Assembly (NCBI GenBank): GCA_029449235.1
Contig: JANATG010000007.1
Location: 1,054,001-1,118,000 of the forward strand
Source of the DNA: Linnemannia schmuckeri
Lineage: Eukaryota; Mortierellomycota; Mortierellomycetes; Mortierellales; Mortierellaceae
DNA length: 64,000 bases
Direction of reading: 5' to 3'
Made by a program: the position numbers and the translations under genes. Shown here one piece after another: positions 46,858-59,470 of the stretch. Numbering within the stretch: position 1 is the stretch's first letter; every line of letters starts with the position of its first letter. The notes under the pieces are model-generated. The model was not told the DNA's origin. It saw only the letters and a program-made list of their open reading frames with translations, and searched no databases.

Positions 46858-49232
46858 TTAGACGGTGACGGTCTTAATGCGGGCCTCATTCAACATTTGC
46901 TGAGGGGTCAAGTTGGCCATCTCGTCGATAAAAGCCGCTCTGAATGTGCCTGGGCCATGAACATCACCACGGGCACCCGCATGTTCTCCAGCAAGGTTCA
47001 GAGCCAAAATTCTATTGTTGAACAGATTGAGAGTGTGTAAATATTTCGCTTCGTATGTGCCATCCAATGAATGTTGCCACGTTCAACATCTTCAGAGGAC
47101 AAAAAACACGTACCCAGCAACGGCGGCGGCAAAATGGTCGTTGGGAGAGATGGCAGCAAAAGAAGCGATCGAAGAAGCGCTCATGCATCCAGATCCAGTG
47201 ATACGACCCTGGTAGGCGTGTCCGTTCTCAATAGCAACTGTCCTGAAACCATCAGAAACATAATCAATAACTCCAGTCATGGCGACAACAGCACCTTCAC
47301 GACGGGCGACTGCCTGAACAACTGCCGCAGGGTTCGAGAAACCTGATCCCAAACTGTCAACACCACGCATGGCAATAGCCTCGGTCTTGTCTCCTCCGCC
47401 AATAATCTTGGCGATAGTCGAGATCTCACCGGCGTTGCCCTTGATAATGTCGACGTGCATCGCGTTCAGGATCTTGCGGGTTGTCTCTTCGCGAAGCTTG
47501 GTCGCACCAGCGCCCACAGGGTCGAACACAATGGGCTTGGACTGAGCATTTGCGTGCTTACCTATTGTTATACCAGAAGAAAGAACGTTAGCTCCAATCG
47601 CGATTTACGTGGTTATTATCGCATACTCTTCAAAGAGATGCATATTTCATAATGGTGACATACCCGCCTCGTACATGCAGTCGACGAAGGAGTCGGTCAA
47701 AGTCCCAATGTTGAGAACGACAGACGAGACGACCTTGGAAAGATCCTCGGCCTCAACAGCCGAAGGCGCCATGATGGGCGATCCACCCAAAGCCAATGTC
47801 GCGTTGGCAGTGTCGTTCATAACCACATAATTGGAGATGTGGTGAGTTAATGGCGATTTCTCCCGGAGAGTGGTCAACAACTGAGGGAAGGACTTGATCA
47901 CATCCTCTACACTGGCACGGCCATCTTGAACTGAACCACGGATGTTGTTCTGGTGCTTAATAGTAGCAAGCTCATGACCGATCCTGAACTCTGATAAAAG
48001 CTGTTCAGATGCGATCTTGGCATCCTGGGCACCCACAATTCCTGTGACCACTGCAACACCGTCCAAGATCCGTCCATGAGCGCCCGCAGAGTGCGTAATA
48101 ACACGACGGGTGTTGTCGTGCTTGATTCCTCCAATGACCACCGTCTTCAATTCGCTTTCGGCTGGGATGGCCTCGAGGATGGCACGGACACCAATGGGGC
48201 CTAGGGTGCGTTTGGGAGATTTGGTCTGGGTCATGAAGCAGGTTCCGATGCCGATATAGTCCGCGCCGTCGGCTAATGCCTTTTGAGCCTCCTCGGGTGT
48301 GCCTGTCGAGATACCCAGGATTTTGTTGGGTCCGAGCAAGCGACGCGCCTCGACACAGGAGATGTCGTCCTGACCGACATGTGCGCCCTCGGCGTCAATT
48401 GCGAGCGCAACCTCGAGATTGTCGTTAATCAACAACGGGACGTTGTGCTATCGTATCGTTCGAATATCGTGGGAAAAAGGTAAATATGGGAGATGATTCT
48501 TTTGTTGTTACGATGCGATGATTTCGTTGAGTCATAGCAGTTCAGAAGCGGGAATGAGCTATCCATTGCACTGTTTTGTTTTCTCGTTCCGCACAAGAAC
48601 AAAGAGAAAGATCCTATCGTCCTTCCTTTTGGGGCAGCATTTTTTTTTTTTGCTTTGGTTGTTGTTACACGACTAATCCTCTCGTCTCTTCATCCGCCGC
48701 CTCCTCTGTTAATGAAACGATGGAAGGTGAAAATCCTGTTGCAGGAGTTTCAAAAATCAAAATCGCAATATCGTTTCTTCCCTCTCGTTCCCTTTGGTAT
48801 TTTATCTGTCCCGGATGTAGATGTATCCTACTGATTGTCCTTGATCCTGCTTGTCATTGATGTGTCCTGAGTTCCTTGCTTCCTTCCTTGATTCCCACTA
48901 GCCAAAAGAAAAGAATGTGGGTATAATCCTGTGTACACCTATGGAATAACTGCATGCGTGTACAGTATGTTGGCGGGCAAATATCGTCCACAGAACAAAA
49001 TAGCAAAAAAAAGCTAGATGTGTCAGAAAAAAAGTACCTTCTTGGTGACAGCATGGACTTCGCGTGCGAGATCAATAAAGGCTGGGGTGTCGAGGTTCTT
49101 CTCGCGGAGCTGGACGAGGGTCACCCCACCGAGGATCGAGTCTTCAACGGACTGGAGGAGTGTTCTTGAAGGGTGGTTCAGACCCGAGTCTGTGACCAGG
49201 TACAACGAGTAATCGACTGTTGGCTTGACCAT
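46858..49232 (-). CDS. Thiamine-phosphate synthase / hydroxyethylthiazole kinase (THI6-like fusion)
   Basis: A multi-exon gene on the minus strand with start MVKPTVDYSLYLVTDSGL at 49232. The N-terminal half is a thiamine-phosphate synthase: GVTLVQLREKNLD, PLLINDNLEVAL, GAHVGQDDI, LGISTGTPEEA, DYIGIGTCFMTQTK and VVIGGI. It couples HMP-PP with HET-P. The C-terminal half is a thiazole kinase: PLTHHISNYVVMNDTAN, ALGGSPIMAPS, PIVFDPVGAGATKLR, IKGNAGEIS, GSGCMSASS. This is the domain order of yeast Thi6. It is transcribed divergently from the THI20-like gene across 381 bases, so a shared thiamine-responsive control region is likely (inference). A 17-base T run directly precedes the start codon. I found no TPP riboswitch in its introns or leader. 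Confidence 0.96.
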
Positions 49233-49613
49233 TTTTTTTTTTTTTTTTGCTTGGAATATTAGTTTTGGGGGGGAAGGAGGAAGACGGTCGTGTGTATGTG
49301 GAGGCGGAAGTGGGGTCAGGTCGAGTGGTGGAATTACAAGATGGAATGAGAAAGGAATGAGAAAGAAAGAAAGGAAAAGAGTGAATGAGGAAAATGGAAA
49401 CAACTACTTTTGGGGGGGATAAGACGGACACTTCGACAATCTTAAGCTTGATGCCTTTCTTTTGTAACGAACAAATAAAAAAAAACAAAAGATCGGCCTA
49501 GTTCCTGAAATTTCCTCCCTTTTCTTTTCTCACACTCGCTCTTCCTTCCCTTGCCCGCTTACCTCCCTTCACTTTCACTTTCTCATTCACTTCAACCCCT
49601 TCTTCATTCGACA
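49233..49613. promoter_or_regulatory. Bidirectional promoter of the thiamine gene pair
   Basis: This 381-base gap separates the start codons of the divergent THI6-like and THI20-like genes and must contain both promoters. The strand is G/A-rich on the left and C/T-rich on the right, symmetrical with respect to the two directions of transcription. No specific operator is recognised. Confidence 0.6.
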
Positions 49614-52113
49614 ATGACAGCCGACTTCCACGACCACGTCCCTTTCAAGGCACTGACCATCGCTGGCAGCGACAGTGGCGGGTATGAAACGCACTCTCAT
49701 ATACACGCACGCACATACACCTTTTCATACAAAAACGACTCCGCACTCATTTGTTCGATTGCTTCGTTTGATATCAAAGGCCGATCTGGACCATGTACTG
49801 CTTCTTCATGTAATCCTAATGCACACATATACCATTGAAACAACTAGAGGAGCTGGAATCCAAGCTGATCTCAAGACGTTTACCTCCCTCGAGACCTTTG
49901 GCACCTCGGTCATTACCTCAGTCACTTCGCAGAACACCCTTGCTGTTGATGGCATCCATGCCATCCCCGCTGCTTTTGTTGCCCAGCAGCTCGAAGCCGT
50001 CCTTTCCGATATCGGCACAAACGCCATCAAGACAGGTAACTTTTTTCTTTGATCTTTTGTTTTGGTGGGTCATTAATTTTGATCCAATGCGGCGCGTGAG
50101 AAAACCTTGCATCAAAAATTGAGTTTGCACACCACCATCTGTATCCTTACATACCATGCCCTTATCTGGCTCTACTTCTCAGGTATGCTGTGCAATGCTG
50201 AGATCGTGTCGGCAGTCGCAAAGACTCTTCGCAAGTTTTACCCAGACTCGGAAAAAAACGTCCCCAACCTGGTTGTCGATCCCGTCATGATTGCCACCTC
50301 CGGCGCCGCACTCCTCGACTCGAATGCGATCGAGACTCTGATCAAGGATATCTTGCCTCTCTGCCTCGTCCTCACCCCCAATGTCCCCGAAGCGGAGTTC
50401 ATCCTCGCCAACCATCAAAAGACAAAGACTGCGAGCAAGATTGATTCGTTGGACCAGATGAAGCTCGCTGCCCAGGAGTTGGCTCGCTTGGGACCCTCAA
50501 TCATTCTCTTGAAGGGCGGCCACTTGCCTCTTTACAAGGCCAGTGGCAAGGCTGTCCCCCAGGAGCTGTTTGATTCGATCAGCGATCTGTCGATTGAGAT
50601 GGAGGAGCTCGAGTTGGTTGATTTGATTTGGGATTCTCGCACCGGTATCTTTACAGAGCTCCGCAAGGACTTTTTGAGGACTAGCAGCACCCACGGTACC
50701 GGATGTACTCTCAGCGCCGCCATCGCCGCCAATCTCGCCCGTGGACTCGAAGGTACTTTATATAGACTTTCAGTAGACCATCTACAACTTGAAGTAATGT
50801 GTGGATGAAAAGGATTGTCTAAAATGATATCCTTGTCGTTAATGTTCATCGTCGAATAGCACACGAGGCTATCACCAAGGCCACCGACTACATCCAATCA
50901 GCCATCCGCGACGGACTCACCGTTGGAAGTGGCAAGGGCTGCTTGAACCACTTTCATCACGTTGTCCATCGCTCTATCGAAAAGTAAGTCGACAACACGC
51001 TGCCTACGCATTTGATTTATTCTTGATTATTTACACATTCAATTTCAGGCTCTCACACATCGTCCTAACCACAAATCATTGTCGAATAGGCCAACGCGTT
51101 ACAACCCTCACCCATTGACCAGTCACCTCCTTAAAGCGTGTAAGGACGACTGGGAGAAATACACCCACCATGCCTTTGTTCAGGGCATTGCTGACGGAAC
51201 GTTGCCCAAAGAGAGTTTCATCCACTATATGAAGCAGGACTACCTGTTCTTGCAGACCTATGCGCGTGCGCACGGATTGGGAGCCTTCAAGGCCCGTACC
51301 ATGGCTGAGTCCAAGGCCTTTGCCGACATTGTCGTCCATATTGCTGATGAGTCCAAGTTGCACATCGACGTAAGAGCTTTTTCTTTTTCTTTTTCTTTTT
51401 TTTTTAGATATGGTCAATGTCTATATGTTGCATTTGAAGTTTACCAAATGACTCTTATGACTCATCTTTGTCGCGTTTTCTTTCATATATATAAATATAT
51501 ATGTAGTACTGTGCAAAATGGGGAATTACCTATGAGGAGATGGTGAACACCCCTGAGAGTATGGCCAACGTCGCCTATACCCGCTACGTCCTGGACATCG
51601 GTAAGCTTTGTCATCCTCACTACAATGCGCTTCCAAGAGTTCCCGAAACCTTCGAAAACTTAAGCGTAAAATAACTTCAACATAGGAATGACGGGAGACC
51701 TTCTGGAGTTGGGCTTGGCGATTGCGCCCTGTCTGATTGGATACGGCCAGATCGGTCAACGTCTCTACAATGACCCCAACACACTCAAGGGCGATGCTAA
51801 CCCTTACTGGGAGTGGATCAAGAACTATGAGATGAGTGACTACCAGTCAGCCGTCACCCGTGGAATCGGTACGTGCTCATAAGATCACAACAGCTCATGT
51901 CGAGATTGAAAACAACGCGTTTTCATATTGTTATGCACAATAACATGCGTAGCTAAACGATCTTTTTCTCTCCACGCGTTTGTAGCCAACTTGGAGCGCC
52001 AGTGCAACATCCAGCAGCCTTCGGCTCACCGCCTCAAGCAGTTGGAGGAAGTCTTCCGAACAGCGACTCGTCTCGAAGTGTCCTTCTGGGACATGGCTCT
52101 TCACCAGCTGTAA
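49614..52113 (+). CDS. HMP/HMP-P kinase fused to TenA (THI20-like)
   Basis: A multi-exon gene from the ATG at 49614. The N-terminal ThiD-type ribokinase fold has [20 protein letters not shown] (joined across intron 1, 49681-49847), VVDPVMIATSGAALL, LVLTPNVPEAE, IILLKGGH and the anion-hole segment THGTGCTLSAAIAANLARG. It phosphorylates hydroxymethylpyrimidine to HMP-P and HMP-PP. The C-terminal TenA/thiaminase II-like domain has YMKQDYLFLQTYARAHG, YCAKWGITYEEM and NLERQCNIQQPSAHRL, and ends SFWDMALHQL. TenA hydrolyses aminopyrimidine or thiamine breakdown products for salvage. The fusion matches yeast Thi20/Thi21. Its product feeds the THI6-like synthase encoded next door. Confidence 0.96.
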
Positions 52114-52315
52114 AAAAAGAACCCTTTTTCACTTTTTCTGTCTCTCTCCCACTTCGCTCCTCACTTCCCATAAACTCGCCTTCACGCTACGCATTGAACA
52201 TGTCGTTTTTTATACAGAAAAGAAAAAGTTGAACAAAATTCGCCATCTAAAACTCATTGCTGGAAGAGGAGGTAGTTAGGGGTATCGGATGATATTTGCA
52301 GACTGGTTTCATATT

Positions 52316-55300
52316 TCACCCTTTCAATTGCTCGCTCAGACCCTTGACAAACAGCCTCGAGAACCCGGGTATCTCCTGCTCTGCATTCTCGAATGCCAAC
52401 CTCAGATCCTCAATTGCGTGGCGCTCACTGTCACGAAGGCTCAATCCATGAAGCTAACAAAGTCAGAAATGGAGGGCGTGCAAAGGTTAGGTTTGATGTC
52501 GCGTCTAAACAAGAAGACACTAAAATCGTGTGACAGGTTAGGCAAATATGTATAGGTTAATCCTACATTGGTTAGAACAGGTCGTACGAACGTCTGGTAG
52601 ACTTTGTCGTGTGGCCTCTCTCCCGAAACGGGGCGTTCCTTGCGCGGCTGCTCGTTGACAGCCAGTTTTTCAACATCCCGATACTGGCGATGACGGACCG
52701 TGTCCGAGTCGCCTGGCCTCTTCTATATTGTTAAACAGGTAAAGAAGCAAAGAAGATGTTAGTCACACGGCCCCCATCCTTCACGGATCGGGTAAATTGC
52801 GAGCTAAAAGACATGCGACTCTGGATCTAGGTACGTACATCGTGATGTCCGTTGCGGCCGTTGGAATGGCCGTTGCCATTACTGTGATTGCTGTGCTTGC
52901 TGTTTCCTTCGTTGACTACAGAGTGTTGACTAGACGCCGAGCCTGGTGGTCTAGTCTGCAAAGGTGTCTGTTGTTGAACCCCGATACTACCTGGCACGCG
53001 AACCGTCCCAAAATCCCAGTCGCCATCCTGAGCATCCTCGTATCTAGTGCTGCGTAAGGTTTTGCAAAAGAAACAACACGTGTGTCAGAGACTGGTGATC
53101 ATGTTTTCTCCCTTTTCTTTTTCGAGTATCAAAGCTTAGAGACTTGATGCTTACTTTCCGCCTTCGTCATCAGAGGACTCGCTCTCTCGTCCACCACCCT
53201 CTGCCAACCATCTCTCATGGATCTCCAGAAGTTCGGTAAGGTATGAAGACTTTTTAGCTGAACGGATGAATCTATGCTTCGAAAGCTCCTTGGCCGATGG
53301 GCGCTATTCGTCCCCAAATCACGCAAGTCAAAAAAGAAGTATAAGTAGGCCAACTCGGGATCTCATCCAATAGTCCACTAACTAAAGCAAGAAAACTTAC
53401 AAGAGCAGGATCCCTTTGGAGACAAGCAGCCACAAAGTCCTTGAAGGCCCTTGTATAATTACCCTCCAAAACCGGAGGGGTATTCTTAGGGATTAAGAAG
53501 AGGACCTTCATGGGGTGCATGTCCGAATAAGGAGGCTCGCCTTTCGCTAACTCGATCGCGGTAATACCTAGTGACCAGATATCGGCCTTGTTATCGTATC
53601 CTGACTGCTTGATCACCTCTGGCGCCATCCAGAACTATTTGTTGGAAACCCAAAAAAAGGGGAAGGGAAGTGGGTGAACATAGTTTTTCTTTTGGTGGAT
53701 TGGCAAACCAATTGTACAGCCCCTTGCTTTTCTCTCTCTCTCTTGCTTATGCTTACTGGTGTTCCAACGAAGGTATTTTTTTTTGTCATGGTCGCAGTAA
53801 GCTGTCAAGATCAAGGAGGATCAAAAGGAGTAGTACGCGTAGGTTAGTTAAAGGATCATCCCCATTGAGCTAATAAAATGCTATATGAACCAACTTATGC
53901 AATAGCAACTCGCGTAGCAACAGTACCTGGCCAGAGACTCCGAAATCCGCCAATTTCACATCGCCATCCGCTGTTAGCAATACATTCGCAGCTAGAAAAA
54001 GTCAAAAGTTAAGAAGTGAATGAAGGTTAGAAGTGAATTCAAAAGCGTTGGTAACAGCTTCGGATGTGTTTTGTATATTGTATCTCCAAAAGAAATGTCC
54101 GCTGTTAATATGGAGACGGCCGCCTGTCAATGGGAGTTCCTTTGCTCACTTCAGAGCGACAAGGGATGTGCAGGAGAAAAGAATGTATCTCTGTTGCCGG
54201 CACGGATACAGCTTCTGTGGATGCACCTCGAACATACCTTTGATGTCTAATGGTCCAGGTGACAAGCATCGGCGGAGGAAAGAAGGAAAAGATTAAACAA
54301 TTAGAGTTTTGCTTTTTGATAAGGTCCAAAAAAGATTACATTCAACACAAACATCAAAAGCATGACTCTCCAACTTATTCAATTGCCCACTCATTTTTTT
54401 TCTCCGGTCCTTCTTCTGACTCTTTTGTACATACCTCGATGAAGTTTGCCTTCTCCATGAAGGTATTCTAGACCCTTGAGTAGTTCCCGTGCAATGATGG
54501 CGATAAAGTCTTCTCTGAACGTAGCAGCTTTCATCTAAATATGGGCATGGAGGAAGTACATAAGTGTCAGTATCCCCTTCGATAGGTCAGCTGGCTGGCA
54601 ACCCTTTTTTTTTGTGTGAGGTGTTATCGCAGAAATTGGATTCTTTTTTCAAGCAAGTCCTTAGTCCTTACGAGATCAGAGCAGGAACCTCCTGAGCAGT
54701 ACTCCATGATGATCCAAAGGTTCGCACCCTTCAGGAATGACGCAAAATATCTAATTAAGTGAAGAAAAGGGAGATTTTCATAAGGGGAAAAAAGACGGGT
54801 GAGTGGTTCGTGTGGTTGTTTGTCAAGTCATGGCTTTTGAAACAAAAAAAAAGGCATTAGACTAGGGGTAAGAGTTTGAAGGATGATGATAATGATCTAC
54901 ACCTGGTGACATAGGGAGAATCGAGCTGTGAAAGAATATTGATCTCCTGTTGAATATCGTCGATTTCGTCTTCAGCGTTTTCCAGATCGATGATCTTGAT
55001 GGCAACCGGCTTCTTTGTCCTGCGGTCGAAACTACGTTATGGCACACAAGCAAGGAGCGAGAAAATGAGAGTGAAAGAGAAAAAAAGAATAGGGGGAGAA
55101 GGTGAGTTAGTTGCAAAAGTTAAGCAGTGAGTTAGGAGAATCCATCGTCATTTTTCCTGAATTCAGCCCAACGATTGCTGAGGGCATGAATAAAACTATT
55201 TTCTAGCATGGACACAGCGGGAAGTAGCGAACGCACAGTCTTTAGCGTAACCATGTAACAATCGAAAAGAGGGAGATGCGAAGAATGATTGGATTGGAAA

Positions 55301-56272
55301 CCACGGAGCAAAGCGTGGAAAAGGAAGGTTTTGCAACAACGCAAACACACACACAAAAAAGTCAGGGGTTCAAAGGAGGGGAAATCGGAGTGAGTGAGGG
55401 CGAGAGGCGAGATGACGAGAAACAAGGACAAGGTGACAGGACAGGGGAGGGTGAGTGAAAGCAGCTGACCATCCTGTCCATGTCCGTCCCTCCACACCCA
55501 CACACAAGCACATACAAACAACACAGATACATCCGCTGGACAACCAGAGAAACGCCCAATGCCTCATCGGAAACAAACACGACGTCAAGGAAAGGGAAGG
55601 AAGTGATGATGATGACAAGTAGGGGGAGGGGACAAAGGCTCTACCGACCCCAGCCCTCGTTGCCTGCCCACTCCCACTCTCTTCTCATCCCGTCCCCCTC
55701 CCCTTTTCGTATTTTTTATCGTTGTTGTCTGACAAGTCTGGGCTTTCTCTTTTTTTTTGTTGTCATTTGTCGTTCACTTACCCTTTGAAAACTTCGCCGA
55801 ACGATCCCTTGCCTGCAAGGACAAAAAAAAGAAAGGATCCAAATGATGGCGTATTAATAAACCCATGGGCCATGGAAGTCAAGTAAAAAATAGAAAAAAA
55901 GCAGGGGAAAAGTTAGCCATCTGATGCGCAGACAGAACGGTCTCTCTCTTCTTGTTCGTTGGCAACGACAGTAGCATCAACACCGACAGGGACTAAAGGT
56001 GTAACAGTGGAAAAAGGGCAAAAAAGGCACTGCCAGTTTTTTGTTACCGATACGCTCGAGTTTGACGTAGTACTCTTCTGGGTCAAGTTGACTGGAAACG
56101 CTCTAAAAGAAAGAAAAAAATTTAAAAAAATTGTTAAGTCAACGTATGCACAGTTTGTTAAAAGTAATTAGAATGAGGATGGGGTCGAGCTGATGTTGTC
56201 ATGTCGAAATATTGACGGTTCTCGTCGTAGTCGCTAGGGTTCGGTCGTAGCTCAAGCTTGTCGGATTACCAT
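52316..56272 (-). CDS. Ste20-group kinase, GCK-III type (Mst3/Ysk1-like)
   Basis: A many-exon gene on the minus strand. The N-terminal kinase domain reads LDPEEYYVKLERIGKGSFGE, KPVAIKIIDLENAEDEID, YVTRYFASFLKGANLWII, LHRDIKAANVLL, DFGVSGQLTATM, FVGTPFWMAPEVIKQ and GEPPYSDMHPMKVLFLIPKN, all hallmarks of GCK-III. A Ser/Asn-rich tail includes HRFIRSAKKSSYLTELLEIH directly after the kinase, and the C-terminus (LRLAFENAEQEIPGFSRLF) matches the MO25/CCM3-binding type tail of Mst3/Ysk1. The stop is at 52316-52318. In fungi this family (Nak1/Kic1/Sid1-like) acts in the NDR/RAM morphogenesis or septation network. The start is inferred: ATG at 56270-56272 is immediately followed by a GT donor, and splicing to 56102 gives MSVSSQLDPEEYY. 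Several introns are long (about 750 nt near 55030-55780). Confidence 0.88.
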
Positions 56273-57541
56273 TATGGATATGTGTTAAGACGAGAAAACC
56301 AAGGTTGAGGTTGAGCAAATAGGCGACGAGATTGTGTCCGGGCGGTTGACGGTGGTTTTTGTTGCTTGGTTAGTATGTTGCACGAGACTGGGTATGTGCG
56401 AGTATGAGTGTAGTCTATTGATGGTATCCAACTGAGAAGGTCGAGTGGAAAGAGCGAAGCAAAAAGTGGAAGCCAGAAGTTGAAGGAGCTGAGTGGAAAG
56501 AGTAAGAGAATGGGAAGTGAAGAAAAGAGGAGGGAAAAATGAAAGAATGGAGACGAGGGGGATGTCCTTTATCCAACCGAGAAAGGGGGAAAAAACGAGG
56601 GACGAGGGATCGAATCGATCAAAAGAATTGAGGTAAAAATAAAAAGGGCGTAAAAGAGAATACAAAAGAAGAGCTTAAGCACTCTACTTTGCGGTCAACA
56701 GACATCACCATATATCACAAACCGAAGACATCTCCCCAGGGCGACATATTGACCCTCAACGCAGCCATGCAATCGAAATCGGCAACGGAAATAAAGGAGA
56801 CCTCGTCCATCCTCAATGATGGGTCACGATTCAATGGTAATAGTTGAGGAAGGACTACCAACCATAGGAGTTGTGACTTGGAGGCGACAGGACGCGTCGC
56901 CCTCCGATCAGCGATCAGCGGTCAGTAACCAGAGAGCACGCGTTTGTTTCGTGGAACGTGTCATGCTCAATGTGAACTCAACTGCCAGTCACCGCCTGCA
57001 TTGACACAATGAGTGGAATTCACCGTGATGGAAACAACCCCAGGACATCTAGCTGATTCCCTCCACGTGGTGCCTTATTTTGTCCATTTGTGTTTCTAGC
57101 CGATCGACCCGCTATTTTTCTCAATAAAAAACGGAAACAGCTTAGGAAATCGTATCCAGACGCGACTGAAACAAACACGCTTCAGATAGTAAGCAGGAAT
57201 GAAATGACATCGCAACAATCCGGGAAAATGGGTCAAAATCCTCGGCAGCACACCTCATTGATGCCTCAATCGATTTTTCTAACGGACAAAAATAAAGGAA
57301 AAAATAAAAGGGTTCTCAACCACCGTCAGTGTTCTTTCTTTGCTTTCTTTTTTTTTTTTCCTCGCCATCCATTACTCACCACGTCGTCTCTTCCGCCACT
57401 TCTTTGACCGTTCAGTTGCCTACGCATCCCTTTTTTTTCTTTTTATACTCCTCTCATCACACTTCTACTCAGCTTTCCTTTCATAACTACTATAATCCTT
57501 TCACCAATTCACATACTCTCGCCTGATCCACATAACTCATA
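56273..57541. other. Divergent intergenic region, GCK-III kinase and phosphate transporter
   Basis: About 1.3 kb without a recognisable gene. The left part is G/A-rich (the leader of the kinase on the minus strand) and the right 220 bases are C/T-rich (the leader of the transporter). Confidence 0.55.
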
Positions 57542-59470
57542 ATGATGAATCCGGGTGACTACACTTTTCTCTTCGCCCTAGGCATGATATTTGCCTTCTT
57601 GGACAGCTACGGGTACGTAACTTCCACATCCTTCCCATTACCACTTGCTCCTTTGCAGTCCATCTAATGCACCCATCTTAACTCAATTCTACCGCCTCAT
57701 AATACTACAATAGTATTGGTGCAAACGATGTCAGTAACTCGTTCGGAGCAGCTGTCGGCTCCAAGGCTCTTAACCTCAAGCAGGCCGTGCTCATTGCGAC
57801 TGTCTGCGAGTTCTTGGGAGCTTTCTTGATGGGGTCGTCGACAGCAGATACGATTAAGGGAGGCCTGATTGACGTCGATCTGTTTGCAGCACAGCCAGAG
57901 CTTTTGATGCTGGGCATGGTCTGCTCTCTGGTCGGATCGTCCACATGGGTTCTATTTGCTTCGTCGCGCGGATGGCCCGTTTCGACTACCCATGCCATTG
58001 TTGGTGCTATCACTGGTATTGGTCTTGCTGGTTTTGGAGGCAGCGCTGTCCATTGGATCGAGATTGCCAAGATTGTCAGTAGTTGGCTAATCTCACCTAT
58101 CTGTGCTGGTCTGGTATGTTTGAAAAGAAGGAATCCTTCGCTCTATTTTTATTCACATCTCGTAACTGTCGAGTAGACCTGCTAACGTCCTACCCAAAAT
58201 ACCCTATTGATAACATACCGTATTAGATCACAACATTCATTTTCTTGGTCACCAAATTCCTTATCCTTCGCCATGAGGATTCACTTAAGCGAGGTCTTAC
58301 TGCCATCCCCTTCTACTTCGCTATCACCATCTTCATCAACGTCTTCTACATCATCTTCAAGGGCTCCCCTGGTCTCAGTCTCTCTAAGCTACCCATTGGT
58401 GCCATTCTGGGTATCTCGTTCGGAGTTGCCGGTGCTGTCTTTCTCTGGTGTTTCTTCTTTCTTCGTCCTTACCTCAGCCGCAGGATCGAAAGCAACGAGC
58501 CCCTGCGCTGGTACCACTCCTTCTGCACACCCTTTGTCAAGCCTCGAGTCAGACGTGCCTCAGTCCATGTTGAGCATGCCGCTGACGAAAAATTTGCCGA
58601 AATGGATTCATCCACTTCGCACCCACTTTCACCCGATGGTTCCAAAACCAAGAGTCTGGATGAGACTCCGAGATCACCCCAAGGCTCTGTCAGCAGTGGT
58701 CTGGCCGCACTGGACGATACACCAGCGCCTTCCAGAGTTAAGCAACTGTTCAACAAGATTAAGGCTAAGGCCATGCATGGTTTGGACCAGGATATCAACG
58801 ACAACACTGCAGAAGTCGACCAGATCCACGACAATTCGACCCGTTACGACGGGAAAACGGAGAAGCTTTTCTGCACTCTCCAAGTCCTGACTTCATGCTT
58901 TGCCTCGTTTGCCCATGGATCGAACGATGTTGCCAATGCTATCGGACCTTTGACGACTATTTATTATGTGTGGAAGAACGGTGCTGTCGATGTTACAGGA
59001 AAGGCGCCTATCCCCACCTGGATTCTTGCCTACGGCGGTATTGCTATTGATATTGGCCTTTTGACCTATGGTAGGTTGATAACTTTCACTGGCTAGAGTA
59101 TTATTTTATTTTCACACACGCAAAAAAAGTAATTGAACTAACCTGCCCTTCGCATGCAATAGGTTACAAGGTCATGGCAACACTGGGTAGCAAAATCACA
59201 TTCATCTCACCCAGCCGTGGCTTTAGTGTCTCGCTGGGTACATCCCTCACAGTCTTGACATGCTCCAAACTGGGTCTCCCTGTCTCAACCACCCACTGCA
59301 TCACCGGAGCTACTACCTCTGTCGGTCTGTGCAGTGGTGGCGGTGTCAAGTCCATTAACTGGAAGATGTTGGGATTGGTCGCCTCGTCCTGGGTCTTTAC
59401 CCTGCCTGCTGCAGGTTTAGTCTCTGGACTTATCTTTGCTGTTATCATCAACTCACCGCATAAGGTATAA
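57542..59470 (+). CDS. Pit-family sodium/phosphate symporter (PHO89-like)
   Basis: Four exons. The N-terminal MMNPGDYTFLFALGMIFAFL leads across intron 1 to the first Pit signature GANDVSNSFGAAVGSKAL. The second repeat is FAHGSNDVANAIGPLTTIYY. Each repeat has the companion GWPVSTTHAIVGA and GLPVSTTHCITGA motifs. About a dozen hydrophobic segments surround a large hydrophilic loop between the repeats (about 58500-58860), Ser/Pro-rich with probable phosphorylation sites. This is the eukaryotic PiT/PHO89 architecture, which takes up phosphate with Na+ at the plasma membrane. The short C-terminus ends VIINSPHKV. In yeast it is induced by phosphate starvation; no Pho4-like site was identified with confidence here. 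Confidence 0.95.

Noticed and set aside
46711..49613. TPP riboswitch in the thiamine genes
   Set aside because: I looked for the conserved CTGAGA and ACCTGATCTGG-like elements on both strands of the leaders and introns and saw none.
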